From positions 66,338,463 to 66,402,462 of the forward strand of contig NC_133971.1 of the NCBI RefSeq assembly GCF_031877795.1: a DNA stretch of 64,000 bases, in the 5' to 3' direction. This document shows positions 38,393 to 52,035 of the stretch, one piece after another; position 1 is the first letter of the stretch, and every line of letters begins with the position of its first letter. The notes under the pieces are model-generated. The model did not search any database. It was not told the origin of the DNA and was given only the letters and a program-made list of their open reading frames with translations. The DNA comes from Strix aluco. Its lineage: Eukaryota > Chordata > Aves > Strigiformes > Strigidae. The position numbers and the translations under genes were made by a program.

Positions 38393-41300
38393 TCGATACT
38401 TCTACTGTTGCTGATTACTTTTGGAGGCTGTAAAACCTTCAGGCCTGGCTCTTCCCAGGGAGTGGAGCAGATTAGCCTGCTGGTATCCTGTACCATCCTG
38501 TACCATCCCCTGTTGCCTGCAGAGAGGCTGGGAGTACTGTCTTGGCACAACAACATGTACCTGGTTTGTTTCTAGAAAGGAGAATGTCTCACCCAGGAAG
38601 GATACAAGAGTTTTTAGAAGGCCCCTGTAGTATTTTGGGGGCTGAGACTATGTGTACCAGAAGGTGGGGGGAGGAGAGAGGAAATGCAAGGTTCTGTTGA
38701 TTGTTGGCCTGAGAGTGGAAGAGTATGTAGCAATGCTAAATGTAGTTTGTCTCTGTGTGTACTAATCTTTGTTGTGCTTGATAATTTAGAGAATTACAAA
38801 CTGCCCTTATGAATAAACAATTTGGAACACTGCTGTGGGCATGCGCAGAGCACAATATATGCATTTGATGTTATGTAGTAAATAGTACGATGTTGTCTTC
38901 GCGATACCAGGGCCACATTCTTTGCATGGAGGACTTAAACATTTACTAGCAGTAAAATCCATTAGGAAAGGCAATTGTTTCCTCATACTGCCTTCCTCCA
39001 AAGCCAGCACGTTGAAAATAGGCTGTTTCCTTCTCCAGACATTCCTTTTGAGAAGACAGAAACTCCTCCCACCATAGCCTTAGCACAGGAACATGTTGAC
39101 TTAATGCTTTCTTTTCACTAATGATTTTTGTATTTTGGACTTTGTTGATGTACTGCAGCTCTTCTAATGCAGATCCCAATTTGATCTTCAATTTAGGGAA
39201 TGCAAAGTCCTGATAAACATCCGGTCTGTTGTGAATACAAAGGACAAAGCCTTTGTAGTAAAATGTCTCTGACATACGCCCATGAGAAGTGTTTGATGTG
39301 CTGTAAAAGGCATGTGTCTAAAAAAAAATGTTTTTCCTCTTTGGCTTTGTTGAGCAGACTGTGGAAATAAATGACACAAAGTAACCCTTCTTTTCCTCTC
39401 CTACTGCCCTCTTTTTTGTTTGATCTTGCAGTGATGTGATAATGGTGAGTCTGTAACTTGAAAGTAATTTCTGAAATGACTTATAGCATGAACAGAGGGG
39501 GTTTTATTTTGTGCTACTAAAGGGAGATCAAAGTATGATCTAGAGATTAAGTCTGTTGTGAGAGAGAACTGAGCAGCCTATTTCTACCTCTGTCACTGAA
39601 TTGCTGTGTCAAACTGGACAAGTCACTTAACCTCTCTGTGCCTTGGGCCTTTGCTGCGTACTATAGCATTCAGCTCTTGTGCTCCTAGCAAATATTTTGC
39701 ATGGCTTAATCATAAATGACTGCCTGCACACTAATTAGCCTCAGCCAGTGCAAAGTTTATTATACTTGTTTTCAACCTTTACACCAATTCAGGGGATGTG
39801 ATGGCTGGCTTTGATTTAGGTTTGGTCACAGCTTGCAGGAGGGGAAGGAAGAAAGTGCTGAGGTCTGCAGAGGAGATGCAGGCAAGCACAGACTGTAGGC
39901 TGATGGGAATTTCTGGGCTCAGGGCTGTACTGTACGAAGGATGCCGGCATGAGGGAAGCATTATTACAGCATTTTATCTGGGCCTGGATTAGTTTAAACA
40001 ACCAGCTGAGCTACTAGCAGCAATATACACAGAGCAGGCTAACCTTCCAAATAAGTCCTGTGTCTCACATTGGCTGCACTTTACTTCTGGTCACCAGGTT
40101 TTTATTGTGCTGCTGCTCAAACTGGTTCAAATAACACATCTGAGGTATGCTGGCCACCTCTCACAGCTGTAGTTTGGAGGTAGTGCATGCTCGTGAGCTC
40201 AAACTGGCAAATGAAAAAGTCAGGTCTGTCAGTCTGCCAGCGTGCTGCATCTGCATGAATGCACAATCCACTGAAAAGCAACCAACTGGCCAAGCCCTCC
40301 AAATACCAGGGCAAAGCTGTGCCAACAGTGGTCTCCCTGACAACGGTGTGAACACTCTTATATGTGGAAGAAATCAGTCTAGAAGGAAAAAACCTGTGGA
40401 AATCCCTCAGCTCTAGAAAAGGCTGCAGTTTTGCCATCTGTAAAGAGAGAAGGATGGCAGGAGCGTCCCATTCTGTGGCAATACTGGAAATTTAATCCAT
40501 AAGTACATGCAAAGGCAACATGATTATATCAGAAGTACTGGAGCAATACAATGCTGTGTGTGAAAGTAGGCTCACATCAGTTCTGCATTTTGTACACAGG
40601 CAGCCTAAGAGAAGAGACTCCATGCTGCAAAATGTCTGCAGTCTGCATCCCTGGAGAATCAGTAGGAGTTGAAGAAAACTTCCAAATGTTGCACGCATCC
40701 ATGAGGGAAAGGAGGAAGCTGCCTTCTCCCGAGTTATCAACAGGGAAACTTGGGAATAACTAGATTAACAGGCTTTCTGTGTGATGTAATGTGTTTTCAT
40801 TTTGATGCACCTGAGAAAGGAGAAAATCCCCCAGCTTTGCCATTATGACACAGAGAGCAAAGCAAACCCCATGAATCCCTGCAGCAGTTGCAACAGTGTC
40901 TTCTTGCCCTCTGCCCTCTGTCCTCAGGGGAAATGTTGGGTGGCATACAACATTTAAAAAGTTAATGATAGGCTAGCTGCTAAAAGCTAACACTTGTGGC
41001 TTTGGGTTCCAGGAGCAGAGGAACGGGAGGGCAGCCTGCTCATACCAAATGTCTGAGAGTACCTTACTCATGGGAAGCACTGGCAGACTATAAAGTGTTC
41101 TGTTAATTATTGTTGACATTGCATAGAGAGCTTCATGCTGTTCTTTCTCTACCTGCTTCAACTTAATTTGTTTGAGAAAGTACTTTTTCTGTGCTACAGA
41201 CTGCGTAAATTCATATACTCTACTGCACTGACAGATGTGTCTTTGTTTTAGAAGAAGCCATTATTTTTTTTCAGTGCTGAATGTGAATGGAGCACTTCAC

Positions 41301-44300
41301 ATTGGTGGCTTCCAAAAATATTTGTGAAGCAAAGCTGAGCAGCTCAAAATATTTTGCCCTCCCACACTGACATTCACAAGCCTTTATAACAGTGTTATCA
41401 AAAGCATTTGCAGTGGAATGTGCATGAGTTGGCCACAAAGACTGTGTTAGTCAACAAATGACTGAAGGCACACATTTTAGTCAGCTCTGCCGTACGTGAT
41501 ATGTAGCAGAATCCGATTAACACAACTGTATCTAACTGGGCAATTATTCTATATTGTAGGCCAAAGACTACCTTATAATGATCCTTAGCTCTCATAATTC
41601 CTGCTTATTTGAGGAAACGGAGGGTTAAGAAGTAGAAAGGGACTAAAATTCCCCTTTCTCCCTTTCTGCTAGTAAGATACCGTTTGACTCTTCACTGACC
41701 TCCATGGGCAGTGCTTGCTCTGAGGCATGCCATGACTCTGGTAATCTGGCTGTGAGTGGTGGCATTGTTCGCCTTCCATATTTCACTGCTGACGATTACT
41801 TAGGCATCCTTCAGCTCACTCTTCCATTCATTGATTCTTCCTGAACACGCTGCTAAGAAATGAAGCATGCTGCATCCACTTGAGCAGGGAGAAATGCTCC
41901 CTGTGAACACATAAATGCATCAAACTTACTCTTAGGTTTCATTATAAATTAAAATGACCTCTCTGCCAATTGATTGTAATGATTTCCATAATCTTCCCCA
42001 CCATATTGAAACCAGGGCTTCCAACATATTTCTTCCCACAAGGAGTCATCTGAGTGAACTACATCTGCAATCAGTGCCCTCCAGCTGCAAGTAGAAGAGC
42101 ATGGCTGACTGACCTCATTAGTATAGTGACGATAATCGACACTCGATGATTTGAATGATAAAACCATATGTATTCCATGTCCATTCTCAGCTTTGTTCAT
42201 TTCCATCTTTAAAGTCTTAAAATGTTGTATAATGAATAGGAGCAAATCCAAGGAAAACTACTTATAGACCTGCTAAATAATGTATATCTCCATTGGCTTT
42301 GGCCAGCCCATCCCTGCCCCAAGGAATTAGGGACAGTGAGGCTAAGCCCCATGCTGAAACACTCTGATTGTCCTCAATGGGCAAATGGTTAGAAAAGACA
42401 TTTTAAACAGTGGGAAGTCTCCCTTGCTGAATAGTATAACAAGGAGCTTAACAGCAGGAAGAGGCAGGGTCTGTCCTTCTACACTATTCTGCCTTCCTAA
42501 ATATGAGTTTGTGATGATGGAAAAAAGGTGGGCAGCTTTACTCAACAATGAACAGGAATTCCACCTAATCCCCCTTCTTCCTTGTTTAGGATATAAAATA
42601 TCACTCTAATATACCCAATGACTGCACCCTGGGTAGGATGCCGTTTCCCTTTAATAGGTGTAGAAGTTTCTTTCCTCATAATCCTTGCATTGTTTGGACA
42701 CAGTCCTTTTCCATACACTTGCATTTTTCCATTGCTAGATTATTTTCTTTTTTTAATTACTGGTGTGTGAGCCTTTTGTTGTCCATATGTAGTGTTAATT
42801 CTGTGGTATTTAAGCATGTCAAAATGAGAAGTGCCTCAGCTGAAGATCATTTTCAGTGGAGATCAGTGATTGATTTCCTTTTTTTGTAAAAAGCCACTTA
42901 TTTTTTGTGTATTTTGGAGGCTTGTGGATTGAAGTTACTTCTAAAACTTTGAAATGGGAAAGAATATCACCCTTTCAAGCATGTGTTGCAATGTGTTTGC
43001 TACCCTCTTACTTATAGTTTGCAGCAGGTGAAAAAGCAGTAATGGGTGACCCAGAATGCAATTAAAGAAAGCAATGTGGAGAAAAGTAACAGCAGATGCA
43101 TGCAGTCTTTTATACCCTATGAAGTGTTCATTCCCTTTAATGAATTTATAACTTAATTAAAAAACCAAAATAAACTCAATTTTCCCATTTGGTCAGTGCA
43201 AAGGAAGAGAATACTAATAATTTTGATTAAAATATTATTGAAGAAGCAACTCCTCTAGTATTTTGTGGACTGGACTTTAACAGAAATGAGATATGGAGCT
43301 TGCCTCTAGTGTAACCATGCCAAGAGAAGCAGGAATTGATATGACAGGTCATCTCAGACTATCTGAAGAACTGGGTTAAAGGATGAGGGTTGACAGGGAT
43401 GTTCTTCTGACACGAGGTAGCCCTTCAGATGAAAGATGACATGTATCTGTGCAGAAGGCATTTGGTTTTGATGGCCAAGCCATGGCTGTGAAGTAGGCTT
43501 CCTTTCCTCTGGGAGATTAGCTCAGATTTCGCCAGCTCCTAATGCAAGAGAAGAGCACCTTTCCTTGCCCTTGACGTTTCCAGCGTAGATGTTTAGGGGT
43601 GTGTAAAATCTTAAAACACCTCTCTCCTTGGGGAAAGGATAAATGAATAAACACGTGATAGATGATAGTGACATTACTTAACGCATGGCTGATTTGCATG
43701 TTTATTCTGGTCTCACTGAAGTTGTAAGTGGCCACAGAAGAAAAACAGGGCATGTTATGACACCAGTGAGCCTGGTACATTACTGTGCAGGTACACAGGC
43801 CTATGCCTAGACATAGGCACAATGTTTGATGCTTGATTTCCCAAGGAAGCCTTGAACTTGCCTGCAGAAGTCTTGCTAGAGCTTTTGAACTTTGTAAAAA
43901 TGCAGTTTCCAAATTTACCTCCTGCCCCAAAAGTACAAATGATGTTTTGCAACCAGCTCGTGAGATGCTCATCTTCCGATTGCAACATGGTGTCTCTGTC
44001 TTAAGAAAGCTTTTTTTGGAAAACATCCGTCAGTTACTTGGGCTTGCATGCTTACGCTTGGTAGGTGTGTACAGTGCATTTCTCCTTAGGCGAACCACCT
44101 TCTCCTGAGGACACCATTGACACTGTCCCTCACCATGTGGGGACAACAGACACTGAGCAGCAGCCGCAGGTGGGTAATGCACGCTGAGATGCTGGACTGC
44201 ATGAGGGGTAGGAGAAATAAGAACAGGCCAAACTGGTTATAGAGGCCCAGTTAGGGGCTCCCTGATGCTGGGTCTTGTTCAGGCAGGCTGTGAAAGCTGC

Positions 44301-44640
44301 TGCAGCAGGTTGGCTTCGTTTGGAAAGAGCCTTGCACTCCCGTTTTTTCCATCCTCTCCCACTCCCATTTTTGTCCTAATTCCTTCTCCCCTTTTTATAG
44401 CGTTTTGATTGAAAGAATACACTGGCAACCCTGAGTGCTGCATTGGAGGGAGGCCCCAGTTAAAATGGTTCCAGATGTGCTCGAACTGGCCTGGCTGTGT
44501 GCACTGAAGAGGAAAGTGTGCCTCTCCAGCAAGGAGAAGGCACCCATGTGCCAGGCGATGCACGTGGCTGGCTGCCACAGTCACTAACCTAGTATTAACT
44601 GCATTAATTGTGGACATAAACAGTGTTTAGTGCCAAGCAT
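38393..44640. other. Single-copy stretch, no gene recognised
   Basis: Holds a MIR fragment (39565) and a perfect two-unit 10-bp tandem TCCTGTACCA at 38486-38505. A 109-codon minus-strand frame at 38946-39275 and a 169-codon frame at 43517-44026 have no recognisable motif. I see no splice-bounded exon I would defend. Confidence 0.55.
39565..39660 (+). repeat. MIR SINE fragment
   Basis: TACCTCTGTCACTGAATTGC, TGTGTCAAACTGGACAAGTC and ACTTAACCTCTCTGTGCC follow the MIR core and 3' region (CTCTGCCACTTACTAGCTGT, GACCTTGGGCAAGTCACTTA, ACCTCTCTGTGCCTC) nearly base for base. It is the clearest MIR copy in the window. Confidence 0.8.
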
Positions 44641-44653
44641 GTCACAAGCTGAT

Positions 44654-44661
44654 TATAAAAG
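44654..44661 (+). promoter_or_regulatory. TATAAAAG box upstream of CpG island
   Basis: A consensus TATA box on the plus strand, about 180 bases before the CpG island. A start site would be expected some 25-30 bases downstream, near 44685. The single motif is weak evidence; its position next to the island is what makes it worth recording. Confidence 0.3.
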
Positions 44662-44839
44662 CTGCGGTGTAGGCAGAGTTTCAAATTATGCTTCACTTTT
44701 AATTTTAAGCGCCTTTCCCTCCCTCCCCCCTCTCCAAAATTCCTTGAACGTGTCTGTGTATTTACGAAAATACAAACGTGCATCGAGCGGGAGAGCTGTG
44801 AGGTCGTGAATACTGTGAGAGTACCTGCTAATTGCTGGG

Positions 44840-45345
44840 AGCAAAATGTGAGCAGACGCCCGAAGTCGGGGCCGGAACGGCTACAGCCTCCGGCCAGCGA
44901 GAGCCCCCAGCCGCCCGCCCCGGCCCCCCCGGCCGTCCCCTCCCGTCCTCTCCCGCCGCGCCGCTGGGCGCCGCTGACCTACTTTTCCTGCATTTCTCCC
45001 CGTACTGCCCGGACCGCTCCCACTGAGCGTGGGGCTCAAAGGCTTTTAGCCTTCGGAGAGCAGCTGCGGCGGCGGCGGCGGCAGCAGCATCCTGCGCCGG
45101 TCGCCGGAGGCGGGCGCCCGCTGCGCGCCCGCGCAGGCAGAGGCGCGGGGTCAAGGCGGCGGGCGCGGAGCGGGGCGCTGGCTCGTCGGGCGGGGCCGTA
45201 AGCCAGCCCGACCCGCAGCACTGTCTACTGGAGACGTTATGGCCCAGTACCAGTTGCCTCGACCTGAAGCCCGCTTTCTATTTATTTGGTTATTGCCCGA
45301 AGCTTCCCCGGGATTGGTGTCCGACCCGGCCATCATCTCCGGGTA
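44840..45345. promoter_or_regulatory. CpG island, probable promoter of an unidentified transcript
   Basis: From about 44860 to 45340 the sequence changes abruptly from AT-rich to strongly GC-rich with dense CpG (for example the GGC triplet run at 45066-45082). A perfect GC box GGGCGGGGC lies at 45188-45196, and an inverted CCAAT (ATTGG) at 45313-45317. In bird genomes such islands usually mark promoters and first exons. Frames crossing it (plus 44806-45201, minus 44828-45154) are Pro/Arg/Ala-rich and look like compositional artefacts. Donor-like GTAAGC occurs at 45198 and GGTAGTT at about 45341, but no exon-intron structure could be fixed, so direction and gene are unknown. It is not a CR1 5' region: no CR1 coding sequence adjoins it. 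Confidence 0.7.
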
Positions 45346-48300
45346 GTTAATCTTTAAGAAAGCAAATAAATATCCATAACAAATAAATATCCATCTCCAT
45401 ATCGAAATATAAAGTAACTAAAATTCTCTGTGTGTTCAGAAATGGTGCTGATGGCGTTTCTGTACAACGCAGCCCCACCTTCCTGCAAGGGGACGGGTCA
45501 TCAAAGTGGTTTGGAAAGGCTCTGCCCTTCATGACTCATCCTCCGGCGCTTCGTCTGGGAAAGGCTGTGCCACTATTGTGACAAAGTGCATCCAGCACAG
45601 CGTACGCCGAATACTGGTGTGGTGTGAGGAACACATGTGGGTGCTTTGTAGCACAGTGAAATAGTGCTCAGTATGATTTTCGGCTGAATTATTGTAACTC
45701 ACTTTTGGATCACACTTTGCTTTTCAGTGTTTCTGCTAGAAGAGTGGGGTCTTTTTTTCTCTTTTTAGAGGAAATGTTAGAGGAAAATCCCTTCAGATGC
45801 ATGAAAGTTTGGAGCAGGATAATTCTCTCTCATTTTTAAATTCAAAACTCCTCTTAAACAGGCCAGAAATAAAAAGTTCTAAAATTAAAACTTTGTCTCG
45901 GACACACATCTTTTAGAGTACAATAATCTTTGCTTGGTATTTAAAGTGCATGATGGGTTTAATAAAGATTATTGGATAATTGGAAAACTGTACAGAGTTT
46001 GTCAACAAAGAATTTTCTCAAGTATATAAACACCAGTGAGTATACAAAGTGCATGCAGATAATGGAATGGACATTTTGTCCAAAAAAGTTAAAGCTTCCC
46101 TGGTGGAGCTGGTAAAACTTGGAACAAAAGCAAAACTGCTGGGAAAGAAGTTTCCTGGCAGCATGGATTTTGCATGTTCAACGCCAATGGGCATCCATCG
46201 AGTAATCAAGCTATGTGGGCTCTGTGACCCTGGAATAATGGCTGTGGACCACTCTTCTGGCTGTTATGTTGTTGAAGGATGGTGGGGATGGGCCCTGTTT
46301 CTGTTCTAGAGGAAGACAGGTGCTTCTGTGTTTTGAGTGTACAGGCTGTCTTGTGTGCTTGGCTGTGCTCCATTGCTTCAAGACATTTCCCACTGAGAAT
46401 GTCTTGGCTGCTAGTGGCTACTGACCTATTTGTAACCTGTGTTTCGCAGAAGTTTTATTTTGAGTGCAGTAAGTGGAGAGTTGCAGGGACATCTGGACTT
46501 GATATTCCCTCTCCCACAAAGGAGTCAAGCTTTGAGCTATCTAGTGTTGTTGGATTACCCTTACATAATGTAATAGTGTCCTGCTGTAAGGGTAATAAAC
46601 AACCCCCTACTGACTGTCAGATCTTTCAGCAGCTTTGATAGGAATAACTGCCAGGTGTCAGCAATAAGGCCATGGTCCTTGGCAGGACTTTAGGGTACCA
46701 TCCATGAGGTACTGTGGTAATTCCTGGAAAAGTAGGATTTTATAGAGGGGTTATAGGTATTTGTGGATCTAAATGGGTTAAGGTGCTGCCGCTTCCCATG
46801 TGTCTTTCTCAAAACACAGTGTGAATATTGGGTTGCAGATGGCAGTCACCCAGAAGTACAAATTAGGACTACTGGGTACAGCCAAGTGCAACTCTCTACC
46901 TCCTACCAGTTGCCTCTTTCTCATAGCTATCATCTTGGTTACCAGATGGTTCAGTCATGGTTTATTTCTTTTTTTGTTTGGTTTCAAACAGCTGTATGCA
47001 AGTTGCAGTGCAGGGACAAAGAATTTGCACATTACATGGGGAGTAAGTTTTAGGTACCCATCCAAGCAGAAAAGTGAAGATTTTGCAGAATAATTGGTCA
47101 GCAAAAACACCTCAGCTTGTATTTAGCGATCAGTTTACTATCATAAATGGATCTCTGGTTTTCTTTTAATAAAACACATTATTTTTTACTTCATTAACAA
47201 TTTAGTCAGAACTGAATAGTGACTGCAGGAGTTGGTCTTAGTGACAGAGTTCATGGGATAATCTTATTAAGGGGAATTTTTCACATGTTGAGGTTAACCC
47301 AGAGAATCTGTGGTATGGGAAGTAAAAATAATGTTGAATGAGTGCCACCAAGCGTCCTTCTGCTGTATATGAAAGCCCAGGTCTTAACTGCGAGAAACAC
47401 AACACAGCACCATAAAGTTTTGTAACTTTGAGAGGGACATCACAGAGACAGCAAAATCTATTAGAGTGAGAGGAGTTATAATATCTCATTAAAGTGCAAC
47501 AGTGATCTTTGGAGATCTTATAAAGGTGAAACATCTGTGGAGGGGGCAAAAATACATATATAACCCTGGTTACCCCTCCAGATTTTCTATCTGTTGCATT
47601 TTATTTTTCCCCTGAGTGACTGGTGCTGCTTGATGTTGACACTACACTATCTGTAGCTGTGCTGTGTCTTATTAGATGATGCCATGATACACCTGATTTT
47701 CCTTTAGCAGGGCTGGTGTGTATCACCGGACTTCCTAACAGGTGACATAAGTTACAGATTTGGCAATTAATATCTCCATTCTGGCCCTCCTGCTACTAGT
47801 GATCCCAATGCCAACCTTATCAATAGGTGCAGTGGTGGCAAGGCCAAGACTGGGTGTGTATGAACAGCAGAGTTTCAGCAAACAAAACAAGCTAAGCGTT
47901 GCCAAATGTCCTCCAAGACGGTTTTCTCCCAGCATCCCTGTAGGTTAAAAGGTTCTGATGGATCTTCAGATTTTCAGTTCATACACGAGTGTGATTAAAC
48001 AAGGAGGATTTATATTAGTATATCTTTAGTCTTACAGCTTGCTGAAATTCAGATGATTCAAGCAATGCATGCCCAAGTGTGCCAAAACTCCAGTTGTGTT
48101 TTTCTATTCTGGAAGCTGGGGCAAAAGAGAGGTGCCAAAAAGCCATTTTATGTTGCATGCAATAATAACTGCCTCTTGTTGTGCTGGAGTTCATTGCCTG
48201 AATTTCCACACTGCAGACAGAGATCTTGTCTAAAGCAGCTACACAAAGAGTATGAAAGAGATTTTTCTGTAGTGGGTGGCAGACTGGTTACCTCTCCTCG

Positions 48301-48512
48301 ACAATGTGAAGTGCCTTTTGCATTGGTGAAACAGCAGAAGGGGAGTAGACTAGGGAAAATGCCTAGCCAAAGAGACTGTTAATTGCAGAGTTCTGGTAAT
48401 GTACATATTTGGAGATGACAGAAATATTTTAGGTCCCAAAATGTGCTGAAGCCTGCATGCAGAATTTTAACATTTTTTACTGGAATATATTTATACAAGG
48501 ATAAAGTGATCA

Positions 48513-48531
48513 GTGCCATGGTACATGGCAC
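48513..48531. repeat. Perfect 8-bp hairpin with 3-nt loop
   Basis: GTGCCATG at 48513-48520, loop GTA, and CATGGCAC at 48524-48531. Confidence 0.75.
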
Positions 48532-50281
48532 CCGTTAAACTCAGAGGAGTGCCAGGGAACAAAAGGGAGCACCGTACATTGTGCAAACTCTGGGCAGTGA
48601 GTGAGCAGCAGACTTGCTCTGTTTAATCAGCAGCCCATTTTATGTCTCAAGGCCTTTCCACAGGAAAGACGACTTTTGCTGGCACAGATTTTCCACTGTA
48701 GCACTCTCTGTCCTGCTATGTTTTACTATTTCACCATAAATTAACTTAGAAGAGTCAGGTTTACCAGTGTCTGAGCATGCTGTGAAAAACCTCACTTTTA
48801 AAACAGTGTGTAACTATTCTTTGCATGATGAAGGGTGGAACGGGAAAGTACAGAAACAGGAATCAATGCAGTGTCCTTGAGCTATTTGGAAGAACTTTCA
48901 CTTTTTGTATGGGTGATGTATATTTTCTGGAACCTACAGTATCCAAAGGGGGCAATGCTCAAATCATTTGGTCTCGCCACATGTAGAATACATGCTGTTG
49001 ATTTGGTATTTACCAGCATGCAGGGCTTTCTAATCACCACTGTGTGGTGTGGTAGGTAACTAAGCTGCCCTCTGCATGTGGGTAGGTAAGGCAAGGTGCT
49101 AGAAGTATATGAGCAAGGTGAGAAGTACCTTGTAGACTTAGATAAATGTCTAAGCTTTGTCTTAGACAAAATTAACCTTATAGGCAGAACAGCAAGTAAG
49201 TAGCTGTCCTTTTCCTCTTGTGTCCTTGCCAAGCACAATGGATATAGTTATCAGTATTCTTGCCAGTAATTCACCTATTATCTCAGTTTAAAAGTATTTC
49301 ATTGTTTCAAGGACAGTTTTTAATATACTGGAGAATATTCCTATCATACTGTGGTATCTGGGCACGATCTCACCATTCATACAAGAGGAAAAATAATAGC
49401 TTCTTCTCTGAAATGGCCAACCTTACTACAGCTTTGGAAGCACTCTTTGGGAAGCTGAATAGAAGGAAATGGCAAGCTGAAAAGGGTTGCTAAGAAACAA
49501 TTTCAGATGCTTCCAGATTTTATGAAAAAAAGGACACACCCACAAAACCAGACTAACCATTTCCAGAAGGAAACAATCAGATAGCTATTCTTCTATTAGC
49601 CAACAATACTAGTTTACTAAATAAGGAAATAATAAGGAAATAAGAGCTCTGGGACCCAGTATAATTAATAAACATGAATGGGGAGGCTCTCCTAAGGAAA
49701 AGCTTTGCACAGGGCTTGAACTTCCAGTAAAGCTTCCACTTTAATAGCCTCAGTGGAGAATCACTTAAACAAGTTGCACAGTTGATTAGACATGTTGCAT
49801 TGGTGAGCATAAGGTGGAAAACCCACAGTAATGGTCTACTTTAATGCAAGGAGATTTAGTGCTGTCATGACAACAGATGTGTGATATGTGCAGACATGCC
49901 CTTCGAGGCAGTCCCACACTCCCAGTCAGTTATCCCTAGCAAAAGATGTTCTCAGCTTCTACTTTTCAGCTATTAAAAGGTGTAAGAGAACAACCTCACA
50001 GCTGTAGCTGGTTCCAGAGACATTCTTCCTTAAGGCACACAGCTTCAGGTGTTTGGTTTTCTGTGTTACCTGCCAGCATTTCTTCATGTTTCTACTCAGT
50101 TTAGCTGGCTGTTCAAGTTTGGCTTTACTAATGGTTTAGTTTCCCTTTGTTTCTTAGACTTTTAATGATGTTGATTCTTGAATCCAGTGTGTGAAGGACT
50201 ATTTTAATGTATCTTAATATCTGGCTACAAAAGGTCAGAAGTGATACAAACTAGTTCATTAGTAGCTGATGGCCAAGTCAG

Positions 50282-50283
<2 letters not shown>

Positions 50284-50313
<30 letters not shown>
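50284..50313. repeat. Poly-T run (30 T)
   Basis: The longest mononucleotide run in the window. On the minus strand it would read as a 30-A tail, but no retrocopy body, SINE promoter boxes or flanking duplication could be seen next to it. Confidence 0.9.
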
Positions 50314-50317
<4 letters not shown>

Positions 50318-52035
50318 GAAATCTTGCAGTCATCACAACTTGCTGCAAGAAACATGACCTGTGAACAAGTAAATGAACAAAAATGCAGATCACTGGCTGC
50401 AGTTTAGCAGAGTAGAAAGCCATAGAATACCTCTCAAAATGAAATGGCCAGTATGTTTTTGGTTCTGGAACAAACTATGATTACTTTAGTTTTATTTAAT
50501 TAAGTAACACAGGTATATATTGATATTGTGACTCTGTTCTTCCATGTTATTCTTAATGCAATTATACCTTTATACATCTTTGTCAAATATTTTGGTTTTA
50601 CAAAACCAAGTAGTATATGTTTTTTATTACACAGAATTATGTCAACAAGTAAAAATAATTTTAAATAATTATGTGACAGAAAGATTTCCATTTTTAACTA
50701 ATAGCAAAATTATGTATGATGTTTATTTCGTCGAGGACAGCTTTACTAACACCATGCTACTTGATGCTTAATCCGACAACTTTTGAAGTATTTCAGCTAA
50801 AGGCATTTGGAATGGACTGTGAAATACTAGCTCACATGTAGGAAGATAGTTATTTTGACTTCTTTTTATCCTAAGGTTGATTGGACCTCCCTTTGACTGT
50901 AGGGTGAAAAAAGTTGGCATTCTTCAAAGAGCAGTTTCCTTTTATTAAAATCTTCTGCAGTCAGAGAAACACAGCTTTCATTGTGCTTTATGCTATTTGA
51001 GTCATGTGCTCGATGGATGATTGATCAACGCTTAGTCAAGCCTGAACATGGTAAAGTACAAAAGCAACATGATGAATGGAAGCTAAAATGTGTTCCAAAA
51101 TATAGTTCCTCCTTGATGATCAAAATGGCAGAAAATATTTCATCAGGATCTCAAATCCAGGATAAAACTACCAAGTTAAGCATGACAAAGTTTAATTTAA
51201 GGTTATATTCCAACTGCCAGGTAGACATTGAAGAGAAAAGTCAAGCAGAAGCAAGAGATCACCAAGTGAACAATATTACACTCGAGTAGCAGCTGAGCCT
51301 TTTGGATCTCAACATTACTCAAGCATCTTGGAAAATCAAAACACAACTGACAGTGTCTGACCACACTCTGGCAATAAATTGACTCTCCTCCTACCACCTA
51401 CCTCAGTCCAGAAGGAAGTTGTGTCTCCTTGAATGTCAAGTTCTCAACTGCTGCAATTTCTCCCCATCTTCAGTCTTCTTCTGATTTAATTGTATTTTGC
51501 TTTAATTTTTAAAAAATGACACCTGGAGATATGACCATATTATTCTTCCTTTAGATGTTTGGGGTTTTTTTTCAGCTACTAACTTCATGTCTCATACTCC
51601 TGCACAAGACAAGTACCTGCATTTACATGTAGAAATGGATCAATTTTTAGTGACCACACTTGTATAACTCATTATCTTTTCTCTCCTTCAGTCCTACGTG
51701 TGTCCTTGTAGTTTTGGACTATAGGGTCTCTGGGATATTTTCTTTCCCAGAAAGTTAGGCAACATGATCTTGACTAGGTTGTTAAACATAATGGCACAAT
51801 AAATAATGAATAATAAATATATTTTTTTTTCTATAGTAGCAAAGGTTGGTTTCATTGCTGACAATTACTTGAAGCAAGTAGCTGCCTGGTGGTAACACCT
51901 CGTGATCAATGCCCCTAGGAGATAACAGTTTTAAAGGTACTCAAGGAAGAAACCCAAGGAAGGTTTCTTTAAAATATTTCTCCTGTTTGAGGAATGCTGG
52001 TTGCCTAGCACTGAGACGTGTCCTTCTTACCATCC

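Noticed and set aside
38946..39275. 109-codon minus-strand frame, considered as a processed pseudogene
   Set aside because: No protein family recognised, no poly-A tail or flanking duplication.
44806..45201. 131-codon Pro/Arg/Ala-rich frame through the CpG island
   Set aside because: The composition is explained by GC-rich DNA. Equally long frames exist on the other strand, and no domain or convincing start context was seen.
46049..46309. 86-codon plus-strand frame that reads somewhat protein-like
   Set aside because: No family recognised, no splice signals that frame it, and length within chance range.
50981..51289. 102-codon plus-strand frame with Lys/Glu/Gln-rich composition
   Set aside because: No domain or homology recognised. 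An isolated frame in AT-rich DNA does not support a gene call.
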